Source: Bigelowiella natans CCMP2755 (taxonomy: Eukaryota; Cercozoa; Chlorarachniophyceae). From it: DNA of 27,500 nucleotides. This document shows, piece by piece, positions 1 to 15,234 of this stretch (its first letter is position 1; each line of letters opens with the position of its first letter). The DNA lies in contig ADNK01002225.1 of the NCBI GenBank assembly GCA_000320545.1, positions 15,001-42,500 of the forward strand. Reading direction: 5' to 3'. The translations under genes were made by a program, and so were the position numbers. Under the pieces are notes generated by a model. The model was not told the origin of the DNA. It did no database searches and saw only the letters and a list, made by a program, of their open reading frames with translations.

Positions 1-80
1 CCACCTATGAACGAATACAAGACACTTTGGTCAGGCCCAGCTATGCCTGGGAATCAAAATGCAAAGGTCGAAGCGGTTAC

Positions 81-4553
<4,473 letters not shown>

Positions 4554-5299
4554 CTGACGAGCATCAGGTAGGGGGGCAGGGGGCCGAAAGCCAGTGCCAG
4601 TTGTTGTTTGTGTTGTGAGTCGAGATAGAGGTCAGAGTACTTTTGGATTGATATTATTTCGAAGAAAATTTTGCGACTCTTCCTGCCAAACTGGCATCCT
4701 GAGTGTTCGTCACGAAACTTGGCTGCGACAGAGATCCAAAAACATTTTTCCCTTGCAAGTGAAGCTCGCTCCCAGATGTTCTCCGCTCAACATCTTTCCT
4801 GGAGAAATCATGAGGGAACCACATCTGCGTTTTTTTTCACCGAAGTGATTTCCACAGTAGATCTACGATAGCTTGAAATCAGTCAAGTCGCATTCGCCGA
4901 AGTCGGCCGGCGTGATCAGTGATCAGTCCGAGTTTTTCAAGTGTCAGGGATGCCGTTCCAAAATGCCATGCGGCGATGTTCGCAGGATGTCGCAGACTAA
5001 TTGTGCGATCGATTTCTCGCAAACTGAGAGAAATCTGCCCAACAGCAAGCGTTGCAGGAACCCTGCTCGGATGTATTCGGGATAGATTTTTCCCTGGATT
5101 CGCTACCGGTGTTCCAGAAGTATTTTGGCCCTCTCGATTTCCATTCGGAATTAAAATTAGCTTTTTTTTCAGTTTTATTTTGAGCAAATCGCAGGACGTA
5201 AGCACAAATTCCAATTCATTTGGATGTTTTCTGGAGATTTACCTTGTTTCCCTTGTGCTGCATTTTCATCGACGCCCCCCTCTCGTTTTCGGAGGAGTA
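4554..5299. promoter_or_regulatory. Head-to-head intergenic region between the TTLL and E1 genes
   Basis: About 750 bases lie between the furthest tentative exon of the minus-strand TTLL gene and the proposed first exon of the plus-strand E1 gene. Several open frames cross it on both strands, but none shows a recognisable motif or convincing splice context. It probably holds the missing TTLL 5' end and promoters for both genes. No TATA box or other core element was identified with confidence. Confidence 0.4.
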
Positions 5300-5444
5300 A
5301 TGGCGGATGGCTTGCTGCCCGCCCCTTCCTGCTTTGAGTTTTCCGAAGCAAGGAAGCGGCGGCGGCGGACGAGATCGCTCCAAGGCTTGGTTCTTGTGAT
5401 CCTCACCATTCTGGCATCGCTTATCCTACCAGAGAATGCAAGGG
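5300..5444 (+). CDS. Tentative first exon of the E1: basic N-terminus plus signal-anchor-like segment
   Basis: The open frame starts at an ATG with G at -3 and G at +4. It encodes 48 residues: a Lys/Arg cluster (ARKRRRRTRS) followed by about 15 hydrophobic residues (GLVLVILTILASLIL). It ends in phase 1 at a GT donor (gtaaaa). The YNRQIYVLG exon of the E1 can start after an AG at 6121-6122, in phase 1, which gives an unbroken junction ENARG-TRNGS. Phase agreement alone has a one-in-three chance. The competing model starts the E1 at the ATG at 6104 (MCKRQQGTRNGSK), with no hydrophobic segment and exon 1 at 6104-6214. The frame is also open upstream to 4919. Confidence 0.45.
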
Positions 5445-5933
5445 GTAAAAGGCACAGGCCGCTAAGGAGCGAAATAGGTACAATTTCTTCCTCGATTTCC
5501 TCCATTTTGACCCATTTACTTGCAATTGGCAATGACACCGCAACAGAATGCCATGTGAAAGGATAAGATTTACCAGATTGACACACAGAATACGTGAGAA
5601 ATATGCGAATTGCTTTCGAATCGACTAAATTATAGCTCGAAAGATTCCTCGGGATCATTCCAGAACTGTCTCACGAACGCAATTTCCTCTTGGAAAGAAA
5701 AATCGAGTCGCCGAAGACATATTAAGTAGTACGTACACTCCAGAAGGTGAAAAGGGCATCAACAGGTGCGGTAGATTTATCGATGTGAATACCGATTTTG
5801 TCATATTGGATTTTCTTTGATGAGGACTGTTACCCGCCTATGTACGATCGATATCACTGTGCATACATAGCTTATACATACGGTGCCTACAAGAGGGATT
5901 TTTATGCGAACGTGTATTTGTGTGTGTTTGTGT

Positions 5934-5969
<36 letters not shown>

Positions 5970-7172
5970 ACGTGCCTAAGGTTATTCGAATACACGCATA
6001 TACATCATGCACTAGAAATTTATGCGCCATACTCGAAGAAAGAGTTTCTCTCGCACGCAAGGAAAAATCTCTCCCCTCACTATTGGTAACCGTATCATAC
6101 GTAATGTGTAAAAGGCAACAAGGGACTCGAAATGGTTCGAAGTTGCATTCTGTTCCAATCGACCAGCAAACGTTGTATAATCGGCAGATTTACGTTCTTG
6201 GCCGCAATGCCCAGGTCTAGGAAAAATACTGATTTCCCATTCCCCATCATCATCCGCATGGAAAATCAAGATTCGATGTCCGCCTTGAAGGGGGAGCTCT
6301 TTAGTGCTAAATGCCATACATTAAAGGGAGGGTCTTAGCACTTTCTCCCGCAAATATGATGCTGTGGAATGTGCCTAAAAAAAGTCCGGAAAAACGCATT
6401 TAGGCATCGCTCTCAAGTGCAACGGTGCTGCTTGTTGGAATCAATCCTCTCTCCATTGAAATCGGTAGTCGATCCCCTTGCGGATATGAGAAGGAATATT
6501 AGCGTCAAGGAGATTGAATACCTATGAAGTAGCATTCCTTCAACGAAGAATTCATGAATGAAACGAACTCAAAATATATGCATGATTGAAAGAAACCATG
6601 CGCGATGTCCCCGTACCTCAACTAGCAGCCCGACTAACACTGATTTGTCTTGAATGCAATATATGCAACTCCGCAGCAAAGAACTTGGTACTGGCTGGGG
6701 TTCATAAAGTACATCTATTGCGTACAAAGGTCAGAAAGCGCGGCGCGGTTGGCCGCACACTCGAACGAGAGCTGTTTCGGGGAGAGAAATTGCTGCTCTT
6801 TTGAAAAGAGAAGCGATCCGCACTTGAAAGAAGTCGGCCTCTGTGTACTTTCATCTTATTTTGTTTTTGCACCGGGTTAACATCAGCACGACAAGCTGCA
6901 AGAGTGCGACCTGGCCGAAGTGACTCTTCGGGGAATCAACTCGATCGTTCCGAAGACCGTGGAATCCTTCTTCGAGGGGCTGCAAGAAAACGGTGGCGAC
7001 GCCGAATGGCAGGCTGCGAACCGAGTGCCCTTTGAAGAGTTCCTCGTTGAGTCCTTGTCCCTGCTCAATCCTTACGTCGTTGTCTCTGTGGGAGAGGTCA
7101 TTTCGTGTACGAGTCGTACCGAAAGCGGGGCACGTGGTGTACTCTCCGAACACTAAATAAATATATAAAGAC

Positions 7173-7240
<68 letters not shown>

Positions 7241-7544
7241 TTATTCATTTATTTATGTTATGTTGCTTTCGTCTCGTCACCAGGTTGGCGATGTCGATGT
7301 GTTTAACTCGCTCGATTACAAGAAGAAGCAGCCTGCTGCTGGGTACGAACGCCAGGAGACTTCATCGGAAGAAAGGCCTCCGGAGAGAGTCGTCGTGGCC
7401 ACGTCTCTTCCTTACTCTTATCAGATCTTGTTGAATAGGTGCTATTGCTTAGAGTTGCGTAATGCATGGGGTTCAGTAATTTTTGCTGTGTGGATGTTTG
7501 CTTATTGGAATGATGCGTATTATTGTTGTAATATCTCTCCCTTC

Positions 7545-7618
<74 letters not shown>

Positions 7619-8281
7619 GTTGCATGATTACTTTAGGAGGTGCCGCGTTCACCAAATCCCCTTTATTTCGGGGGTTTCTCACGGCTTCTTCTGCAACGCA
7701 TTCTGCGACTTTGGCCAGAACTTTGAGTACAAGCCAAAGGTCAATAGCAGATGGAACAAATCCCAGCCAAAACGCGTTTCTTTTAGCTGCGCTGATTCGC
7801 TTACCCGTGCTGTGAGTCAAGCCGCGTGTGTTGGTTGTGTTTTCCTTCTCTTCGCAGGAAGAGGACGAGGACAGGACTCTGCACATATCACACATGGAGC
7901 TCATTTCCTCCCCCAGGTCGGAGAGTCGAAGGAGCGACGAGAGCAATGGGGAGAGTGCTGCGAACAGTACCAGCCTGAGCAATAACGGTACAGTCGCGAT
8001 GTTGTTAATCGCCATATCGATTCGTATTGATGGGGAGATGAACGTAGGTTTGCGCGACGAACCGTCGGCCGCATCGTTCATTCGGATAACCACTGAGCGA
8101 AGGCATTTCCTTTCGGTTGGGGAGACGGTGACGTTCTCAAAGATCTCCAATCCGGTAGTATATGCACATGTGCATGTGTGTGTGTGCATGTGTGTGTGTG
8201 CATGTGTGTGTGTGCATGTGTGTGTGTGCATGTGCATGTGTGTGTGTGCATGTGTGTGTGTGCATAATTATACAGAAAATA

Positions 8282-8325
<44 letters not shown>

Positions 8326-9698
8326 ATCAATTGTGTTTAGCTAGTGTATTAATAGCTGTAATAGAATGCGAGTGCAAGGTGTGATCATTTCCGATGTTAT
8401 GCTACTCCTCACCCAAAACGCATGGATATCACCACGAGCGAGGGATATGAGCATATTAACATACGCATGTGTCTTAAGATAGTCCTCCTTATCAACAACT
8501 TGATGGCGAGGCCACTGACATGTACTATGCGGTGACGATGTGTTCGTGATTGCTCTTGCTGGTGGTGCTAAAGGAAATTATGAATACCTGGGAGTCGGCC
8601 ACCGTCCATGCCATCCCAAATGCATACAGCTTTGATATCGACGTGAGGGACGGGCCATTGTCGGAAAGGCTCGGATTGAATGCAGTCTCCCCGCCGCTTT
8701 CAAAGGGCTATGTTCATCAGGTGCTACTTTCTCTGCGGAAGTAAATGCAACGAAGAGGCCTCTTGCTACCCAAACACAAATAAACGCCCCTTAACGATGA
8801 GAAAATCGATCGGTTCATAGCGATAACCGCATGCTCTTTTTCTCCAAAATACGACAGGTAGACACACCAGTGAGTGGCTCGCACCGGTCCCTATTCGAGG
8901 CGATTACCGGTGTGCACGATGATGGCGAGGAAGACAGGTATTATGGTTGAATGCCACAAGCACAGAGCCAAAGAATATACATATGTTTATATTTCATGTT
9001 TATACAACTGTATATATGGGTACCCTTTTTTTTAATATATGTATGCTGATTTTCCATCAGCGACAGCACCTTATTCGCTAATATGCTCCCTTCTTGCTTT
9101 CAATTTTAGAACAAAGCCATTGTTGTGCGCTTACAATTAATCGTCATTTTTGGCGGTTTATCTTCCTTTGCAGCGTGCGCGGTGCTACGGAAGAGGCGAT
9201 ACGCGCGAAAGCATGCGAGGCTGTTAAAGCGAAGAATGGAATCCGATCAATGGGGGAAGTCGTCACCCCCGAATTGTTCAAACCGCAAGAGCACTTCCAG
9301 TGTCTCCATGCAGCTTTTCTGGTTAGTGTGCATCGATGGGTGTAGTCTCCCTAGTGTTGCTGTTTCACGAGATTTTGATAGAGGAATCTGCACGTTTTGG
9401 TTTTCCCCTGCTGCGTGTTATCTCCTTCCCTTTCTTCTTCTTCCCCTTCCTTCAGGCCATGGGTCAGTTGTGCTCGAGTCGCGGCTGCGACCAAGTTGAT
9501 TCTGCAAAGGATGATCCAAAAGCGAGAGACTTCTTCGCCGAGGAGCTTGCCAAAGCCACGAAAGAGCTCAGTGGGTGGGGCGGCGTCTTTGTACTGCTGA
9601 GAGAGCTGCTATTTCGAATGCATGTGCCCTTTCTTTCCTGCACATATCACATAGTTCATGGAAAATGCGTGCATAAAAATGTAATATAATATTATATA

Positions 9699-9738
<40 letters not shown>

Positions 9739-9961
9739 AAATTTTCGCTGGTACTGTTAATGGGAGACGTCGTTTTGTTTGATTTGCTGGTAATTTTGTC
9801 AGCTGCAGCAGCGACTCTGTCGTGCAGGAGAAGCTATTGAGGACTGTTGCGGCGAACGCCAGAGCGTACATCATGCCCATGGTCATTACATCGAAGTTGC
9901 ATGCTGAATGAGAAGCACACCGAAGTGTCATTATAAATATACTAAATATGTGTATGTACAT

Positions 9962-10003
<42 letters not shown>

Positions 10004-10173
10004 TTATAATTCGAATAGGTTTCGTTCCAAGCAGGGTTCATCGCTCAAGAGGTTCTCAAGGCTGTTTCGCAGAGATTCACTCCTTTATCACAATGGTACT
10101 TGTCGAGACACCCATTCACGTATATATCAATATGTTTGTATATATTTATATATATATATAAATATATATATAC

Positions 10174-10208
<35 letters not shown>

Positions 10209-10454
10209 TTATATTCCTGCATGGGTCTGTATGTATCAATACTAAGCACGTAAGTTATTATTATTGTTGTTATTGTTTCATCGATATCTGTCGTTTCGCA
10301 GGCTATACCATGATGCGTCTGCATGCATTCCATCAGCTGCTGAGAGGGAGGATCTCAGTTCGGGGTCGTTCCGAGGAAAGAGGCTGGTACGTACTCATGT
10401 GATCTACTAAAACATTTGGTAAAGTTCCAGTCAAATTAGCGCTTCATGGCTGTA

Positions 10455-10491
<37 letters not shown>

Positions 10492-10938
10492 CCTCCCTCC
10501 CCCTCCCCCCCTTCTTTCTCTCATTTTCAGATTTACTATTTCTCACGCAATCTCTTCGATCTTCGTCCATTTTCCCTTCTGCCACCTCTATCGCGCTCTC
10601 CCTCCCTCCCCCCCTCTCTCTCGTTTATACCTTAACTCCAACAACTGCTGCCACCAACAATCCGCAGGAGGCAGAACGCATTCGAAATCGTGAGTACATT
10701 CGTCGCCAGGCGCGGATTGTTGGTGAAGGTGTTCAGAGTCGCTTGGAGAGCATGTCTGTCCTCCTTGCAGGGGCGGGCGCTATAGGCTGCGAAATGATGA
10801 AGAATCTCGCTGCAATGAACGTGGCGACAAGAAGGTGTGTCTACGGCATGCACGCGAGTGTAAGGCGAAAAGAAGAGCTGCCCTTGTTGATCGATCCCGA
10901 ACATGCGGATTGGATCTTAAATATGAAGCAGTAGCATC

Positions 10939-10976
<38 letters not shown>

Positions 10977-11889
10977 CACCATATATATATGTTGGTTGTT
11001 GTTGGCTTGTAACCATGCAAACAGTACAAGAAACTCCTCTGCAACGGCTGCATCAGGAGCAGCAGCAGAAGCAGGCACAGGAGGGGGGGGGGGGCTGCTA
11101 CACGTAACGGATATGGACCACATCGAGCCTTCGAATTTGAATCGTCAATTCCTCTTCCGCCAGCGCCACATATCCCAGGTGGTGTTCTTTGCAGTGTTTT
11201 GAGGAGAGCAAGAGCAGCTTTCCATGCCATGCGAAAGCAGCAGCCGTTGCATCTAATATGAAAGAGAACAGCTCGATTGTGTGAAAGCTGGGGATGAAAA
11301 AACGGGCGATTGTGTTTTCTGTCTCCCCCTCCTGCTGAATCAAAACTTCTCTTTGCGGTATTTTCGCAGCCCAAGTCAGAGGTGGCAGCTGCTGCTGCAA
11401 GGCGAATGAATCGGCACATGCATCTTCGATGCTACACCCAACGGCTCGGCCATCGGAGACGTGGAGGGGGGGGGGGCGAGAAGAACGTTACAGTCCGGGA
11501 GAATGTCCAGATGGAATTGAGTCGCCATCAGTTTTGGCGCTCTCTTGATGTTATCGTCTCCGCTTTGGACAATGTGAAGGTGTATGCTCGTTGGCGTAGG
11601 CGTGTGTGTGTGCTTCTTGTGGGCATTTTCAGATGCATTTCGAATATGCGTCTGCCATCGCTTGATGGCTCCCCTTGCGTGCGTGATAACAACAAGACCA
11701 ACAACAACAACAACAGGCTCGTCTGTTTCTCGATGACATGGCCGTTGGCTATCGAAAGAACATGCTCGATGCTGGCACGATGGGGTATGCTTGATCATGA
11801 TGACGATGATGATGATGGTGAAGTCCATAACAATGATTGCGACTCCGCAAAGATTATTGCCATAATATCAATGCCCTTTCTCCCGCCCC

Positions 11890-11965
<76 letters not shown>

Positions 11966-14244
11966 GTGGCGGTGTGAGTAGAGCGAAAGGGAGCACGCAG
12001 GTTGTTGTGGCCTCTCTGACTGAGAACTACGGGGCGATGCAAGACCCCACAGGAGGAGGGGGAGGCGATAATGCTCAGAATGGAGACGACGCTGAAGAAG
12101 GAGGAGGAGGCGGAGGAGCAGATGACACTGGTTGCATGAAGTTTCGAGAGCCAAGCCGAATTTCGAATCGCATGGACGCATGAATGATGATGATGATGAT
12201 GATGATAGCCTGTTGCACGATCAGTCTAGAACAAAACAAAGTTTGTTGTTTTAATTGATAATTTGAATAAAAATAATAATATTATTAACTATGATTATCA
12301 AAATTCAATGATTTCGTTGAAAAGAAAACATATAGTTGAGATGTCGCTGTCGGTGTATGCATGCATTGTTGGGCCATGTGCGAGTTTAAAATCCGCTCAT
12401 AGAGAGTCAAGTGAAGCAACACTGATGCTTTGCCTCCTCTCTGTGCGCATTGATACCCACGTGTATCTCCTTCCTTCAGGGGGGATTCCAATCTGCACTC
12501 TAAAGAACTTTCCCTTCCTCATCGAGCATACGATTCAGTGGGCGCGCTCCAAGTTCACCGAGATCTTTAAAACTCAAATCCGCGAGGCCAAAACGTTTGT
12601 CGAGTCACCGGAGAACTACCGGAAAATGCTATCTGGAATGCCTCCGGAGGCTCAAGAGGAAAGGTGCGTCTAGGAGGCGTGGATGAGTATGATGCGATTG
12701 TGATGTGGCGGGCAGTGGCGCCAGATCTTCAATGCGGAAGACAGAAAAAAATAGTTGTGTTTAATGTGAAAACGGAGTTAGCTGAGGTGTGTTTCCTATT
12801 CCTACAACGCGCTAGTTGTAATTGGCACTTGGAGATGAGCTTCTGACGCCCACCTCGCTTCGAATCCGCACATATGTCCGCATGCCCGAAACAGGTATAT
12901 GAACTTAGTGAAGGGTCTGTTCCTGGCTACCGACGGAGACGAGATCCAGGCTATTGCTCCTGAGAAAGAAACAGCTCTCGAGATGTCCATTTTCTGGGCG
13001 TTTGCGCAGTTTCGCTCGCTTTTCTGTGCGTCCATTGAATTGCTGCTGCAGCAATTTCCAGTGGTGAGAATGAGCCCTTTGTAGTAGCGCTAGTAAAATA
13101 CCCAACAGAATAAGGAGACTGTAGAAACTTGAGATATCGACGTTCGGAATGCGAATCGAGAAGAACCCCGATGAACATAGCGGCATGAGACAGAAAAAAC
13201 ATTGTCGCTGTTTTCGAGGCTGCCAGGATCGAATTTGGGGGGGGGGGGGGCAGTAGAAAAGGAAGTTGAATAATAATCGATTATATTTGTGTGTGTGTAT
13301 GTGTGTGTGTGTGTTTGTATTTATATATGTCTTTGGATTTATAAATGTGTTTGAAGCGCGTTGAGCTGGATGATGTTTACACACACACATACGCATACGT
13401 ATTTACATTTATTCACTCGTATCAATTACCATAAAGGACTGCAAGACCAAGACCGGCGACTTATTCTGGAACACGGGAAACAAGCGGAGGCCCCTGCCCT
13501 TGCAATTCGACATCAGCAATTCTCTGCATCTGTCCTTCGTCCTGTCAGGGGCAGCTCTTTACGCTCGTGCAAGGTCATCAGCTGCACTTGCATCGGAGTT
13601 AGAAGGATTCGTTCGGGGCTATCGAGACCAACAGGTTTCCTAAGCGTTGTTTCGCCGCGATTAACAACGGGAGGGGGGGGGAAGGACGAACCCTTAATAT
13701 TTGTCACCATATCCCATTTTTTCACATATGTACTGATGTTTGCAACCCCGTCTCCCCCCTTCCCCTTTCAACCCGTAGGCGAACTTCACCAAAAGCAGCT
13801 TCTTCGATCGCCTCCAGGCCTCTCCCTCTGGATTGAACAAGAGCCTTCATCGGCGTTACGGAGAGCTTTCGGCCAAATGGCGAAGCATCCTCGAAAAAAG
13901 CACCGAGGCGGAGACAGCTGCTGCCCCTGCATTAGATCAGATAGGGAAGGGAGTGGAGAAGACGAAGCCATCCGAGAGCGCGGCGCAGATTCTGAACCGC
14001 TTTGTTGCTCCTGATAGGGAGGGGGGCATCGTCGCTGGAAGTGCGAGATTCCGGCCCCTGGAACTGGAAAAAGACGATGATCTGATGATGGAGTTCGTCT
14101 TCGCCGCGGCGAATCTGCGAGCGGAGAACTACCGAATCGCCACTGCAGACCGACTGAAGGTGAGAGAGATAATGATGGAGCTATCGAGGCAGTTAGCACC
14201 ATGCTTTCACGTGTAAAGGCTGACGCAGGAAAACATATTTATAC

Positions 14245-14275
<31 letters not shown>

Positions 14276-15234
14276 TATGTTCAATATTTCAAGGTTAAGC
14301 AAGTAGCTGGGCGGATTGCGCCAGCTATTGCGACAACAACGTAAGATGATCGGGCTCCGTTTACGTGTGTTTCAGCAGCGTGGTGGGGTTGGTAGGCGCA
14401 TGTTGCGGGCGATTAGAGAGAAGCATTTTCCTTCAAATTCGTCTTGCAGCGGCAAGTTTCACCCTCCTGTTTGACACGTATGGTTACATGAAAGATGATG
14501 GAAGGATCCCAAGTTTGTTCGTGACGATAACTACTTCTTTCCTAACTCCCTCGAAACTCTTACTACTTTCTAGCTGTCTTGTCTCCGGGCTCGCCTGCTT
14601 AGAGCTCTATAAGCTTGCTTCGGAGCGCAAAACGGCGATTGCTTCGGCCAATCCCGAGGGCCATGGGGAGGCTGCGTGTTCCGAGAAGGAAGATCCGGGT
14701 CGGATTTCTCGATACCGTAACAACTTCGTAAACCTAGCACTCCCTCTCCTAGCCGCTTCAGAACCTGCAAAGGCCACGATTGTCGGAGGTGAGCGAAATG
14801 TAGCTGTGTGAGACTGTTCATCCGCCGATGCATGTGTCATCTCTTCCTCCTCCCGGCTAAGATGAAATATGGTGTCGTTCTGCTCCGTGGCCGTAGGTGA
14901 GGAGGGCGAGGCCCGCAGCGGCTTCACTGTGTGGGATTGTGTCGAGATGCAAGGCGGGTCCACCACGATCCGCGATGTGCAAACACTGCTGCACGTGCGT
15001 TTCGGGGCGGCGCTTGAAATGCTTTCGCACGGCGCCCGACTTATATTTTCCAAATATGCGAATCTAGCTTCCCAGCGCTCTAAGATCGATGTGCTTGATG
15101 CCCCTATCTCTGCGCTCCTCGGCAAGGACTACGAAGAAACCATGGAAAGCAGCGGCTTCGTTGATTTGGTGGCGCTGGCGTCGGATGAGAGAGGCCAAAA
15201 CGTTGAGTTACCTCCGATTCGTCTGATGATGTAG
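5300..15234 (+). CDS. UBA1: Ubiquitin-activating enzyme E1 (UBA1 type), 28 exons, complete
   Basis: E1 adenylates ubiquitin with ATP, holds it as a Cys thioester and passes it to E2 enzymes. Phase-consistent exons: 5300-5444 (tentative), 6123-6214, 6404-6464, 6677-6729, 6887-7096, 7284-7438, 7637-7811, 7858-7987, 8048-8154, 8574-8720, 8858-8937, 9174-9321, 9456-9574, 9809-9881, 10019-10095, 10302-10386, 10668-10834, 11025-11178, 11370-11579, 11717-11784, 11982-12130, 12480-12663, 12895-13063, 13437-13634, 13779-14159, 14294-14340, 14574-14788, 14897-15234. The total is about 1,378 residues, against about 1,000-1,060 in yeast and human. Landmarks: YNRQIYVLG (start of the inactive adenylation repeat), EIAKNLVLAGV, active ThiF repeat GAGAIGCEMMKNL and TDMDHIEPSNLNRQFLFR, SALDNVKARLFLDD, catalytic IPICTLKNFP with the Cys codon at 12494-12496, second Cys-domain half RRPLPLQFDISNSLHLSFV, EKDDDLMMEFVFAAANLRAE, and a C-terminal ubiquitin-fold domain starting FTVWDCVEMQGG. 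Oddities: Gly-rich insertions in three exons and loss of the usual RRC after the LDNVxAR motif. Confidence 0.93.
5919..5968. repeat. (GT)n microsatellite upstream of the conserved E1 exons
   Basis: It lies in the first E1 intron if exon 5300-5444 is real, otherwise in the 5' flank. GT on the sense strand. Confidence 0.9.
7179..7240. repeat. Compound (AT)n-(GT)n-(AT)n microsatellite
   Basis: It lies in the E1 intron 7097-7283 and fills about a third of it. Confidence 0.95.
7549..7617. repeat. Compound (CT)n-(GT)n microsatellite
   Basis: CT 7549-7582, GT 7585-7617. It ends 20 bases before the E1 exon starting at 7637, where a polypyrimidine tract would be expected. Confidence 0.95.
8167..8317. 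repeat. 14-base minisatellite of CATG plus GT runs, followed by (AT)n
   Basis: CATG (or CATA at the end) recurs at 8173, 8187, 8201, 8215 and 8229, then, after a 6-base step, at 8235, 8249 and 8263. The spacing is exactly 14 bases, filled with GT. An AT tract follows at 8285-8317. It lies in an E1 intron and starts about 13 bases after the donor at 8155. Confidence 0.9.
9701..9998. repeat. Two (AT)n tracts around a small E1 exon
   Basis: AT tracts 9701-9735 and 9965-9998 lie in the introns on either side of exon 9809-9881. The second ends about 20 bases before the exon starting at 10019. Confidence 0.9.
10136..10205. repeat. (AT)n-(GT)n microsatellite in E1 intron
   Basis: Interrupted AT tract, then (GT)n to 10205, in intron 10096-10301. 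Confidence 0.9.
10459..10506. repeat. (CT)n grading into CCCT repeats
   Basis: It lies in E1 intron 10387-10667, which is pyrimidine-rich over most of its length. CT on the sense strand. Confidence 0.9.
10939..10970. repeat. (AT)n microsatellite
   Basis: It lies in E1 intron 10835-11024. Confidence 0.9.
11893..11960. repeat. Compound (CT)n-(GT)n microsatellite
   Basis: CT 11893-11930 then GT to 11960. It ends about 21 bases before the E1 exon starting at 11982, repeating the layout seen at 7549-7617. Confidence 0.95.
12185..12206. repeat. (ATG)n trinucleotide repeat
   Basis: Short ATG repeat in E1 intron 12131-12479. Confidence 0.85.
13237..13315. repeat. Run of 14 G and a (GT)n tract
   Basis: Poly-G at 13237-13250 and GT-rich tract at about 13288-13315, in E1 intron 13064-13436. 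Confidence 0.9.
14248..14275. repeat. (AT)n microsatellite near an E1 acceptor
   Basis: It ends about 18 bases before the exon starting at 14294. Confidence 0.9.

Noticed and set aside
4919-5299. Upstream extension of the E1 first exon frame
   Set aside because: The frame is open but shows no family feature, and the ATG at 5300 has a better start context and gives a clean basic plus hydrophobic N-terminus.
14365-14390. A possible microexon (SVVGL) in the E1 between 14,340 and 14,574
   Set aside because: Joining 14340 directly to 14574 keeps phase and gives IATTTCLVSGLACLELYK, matching family length exactly, so no microexon is needed.
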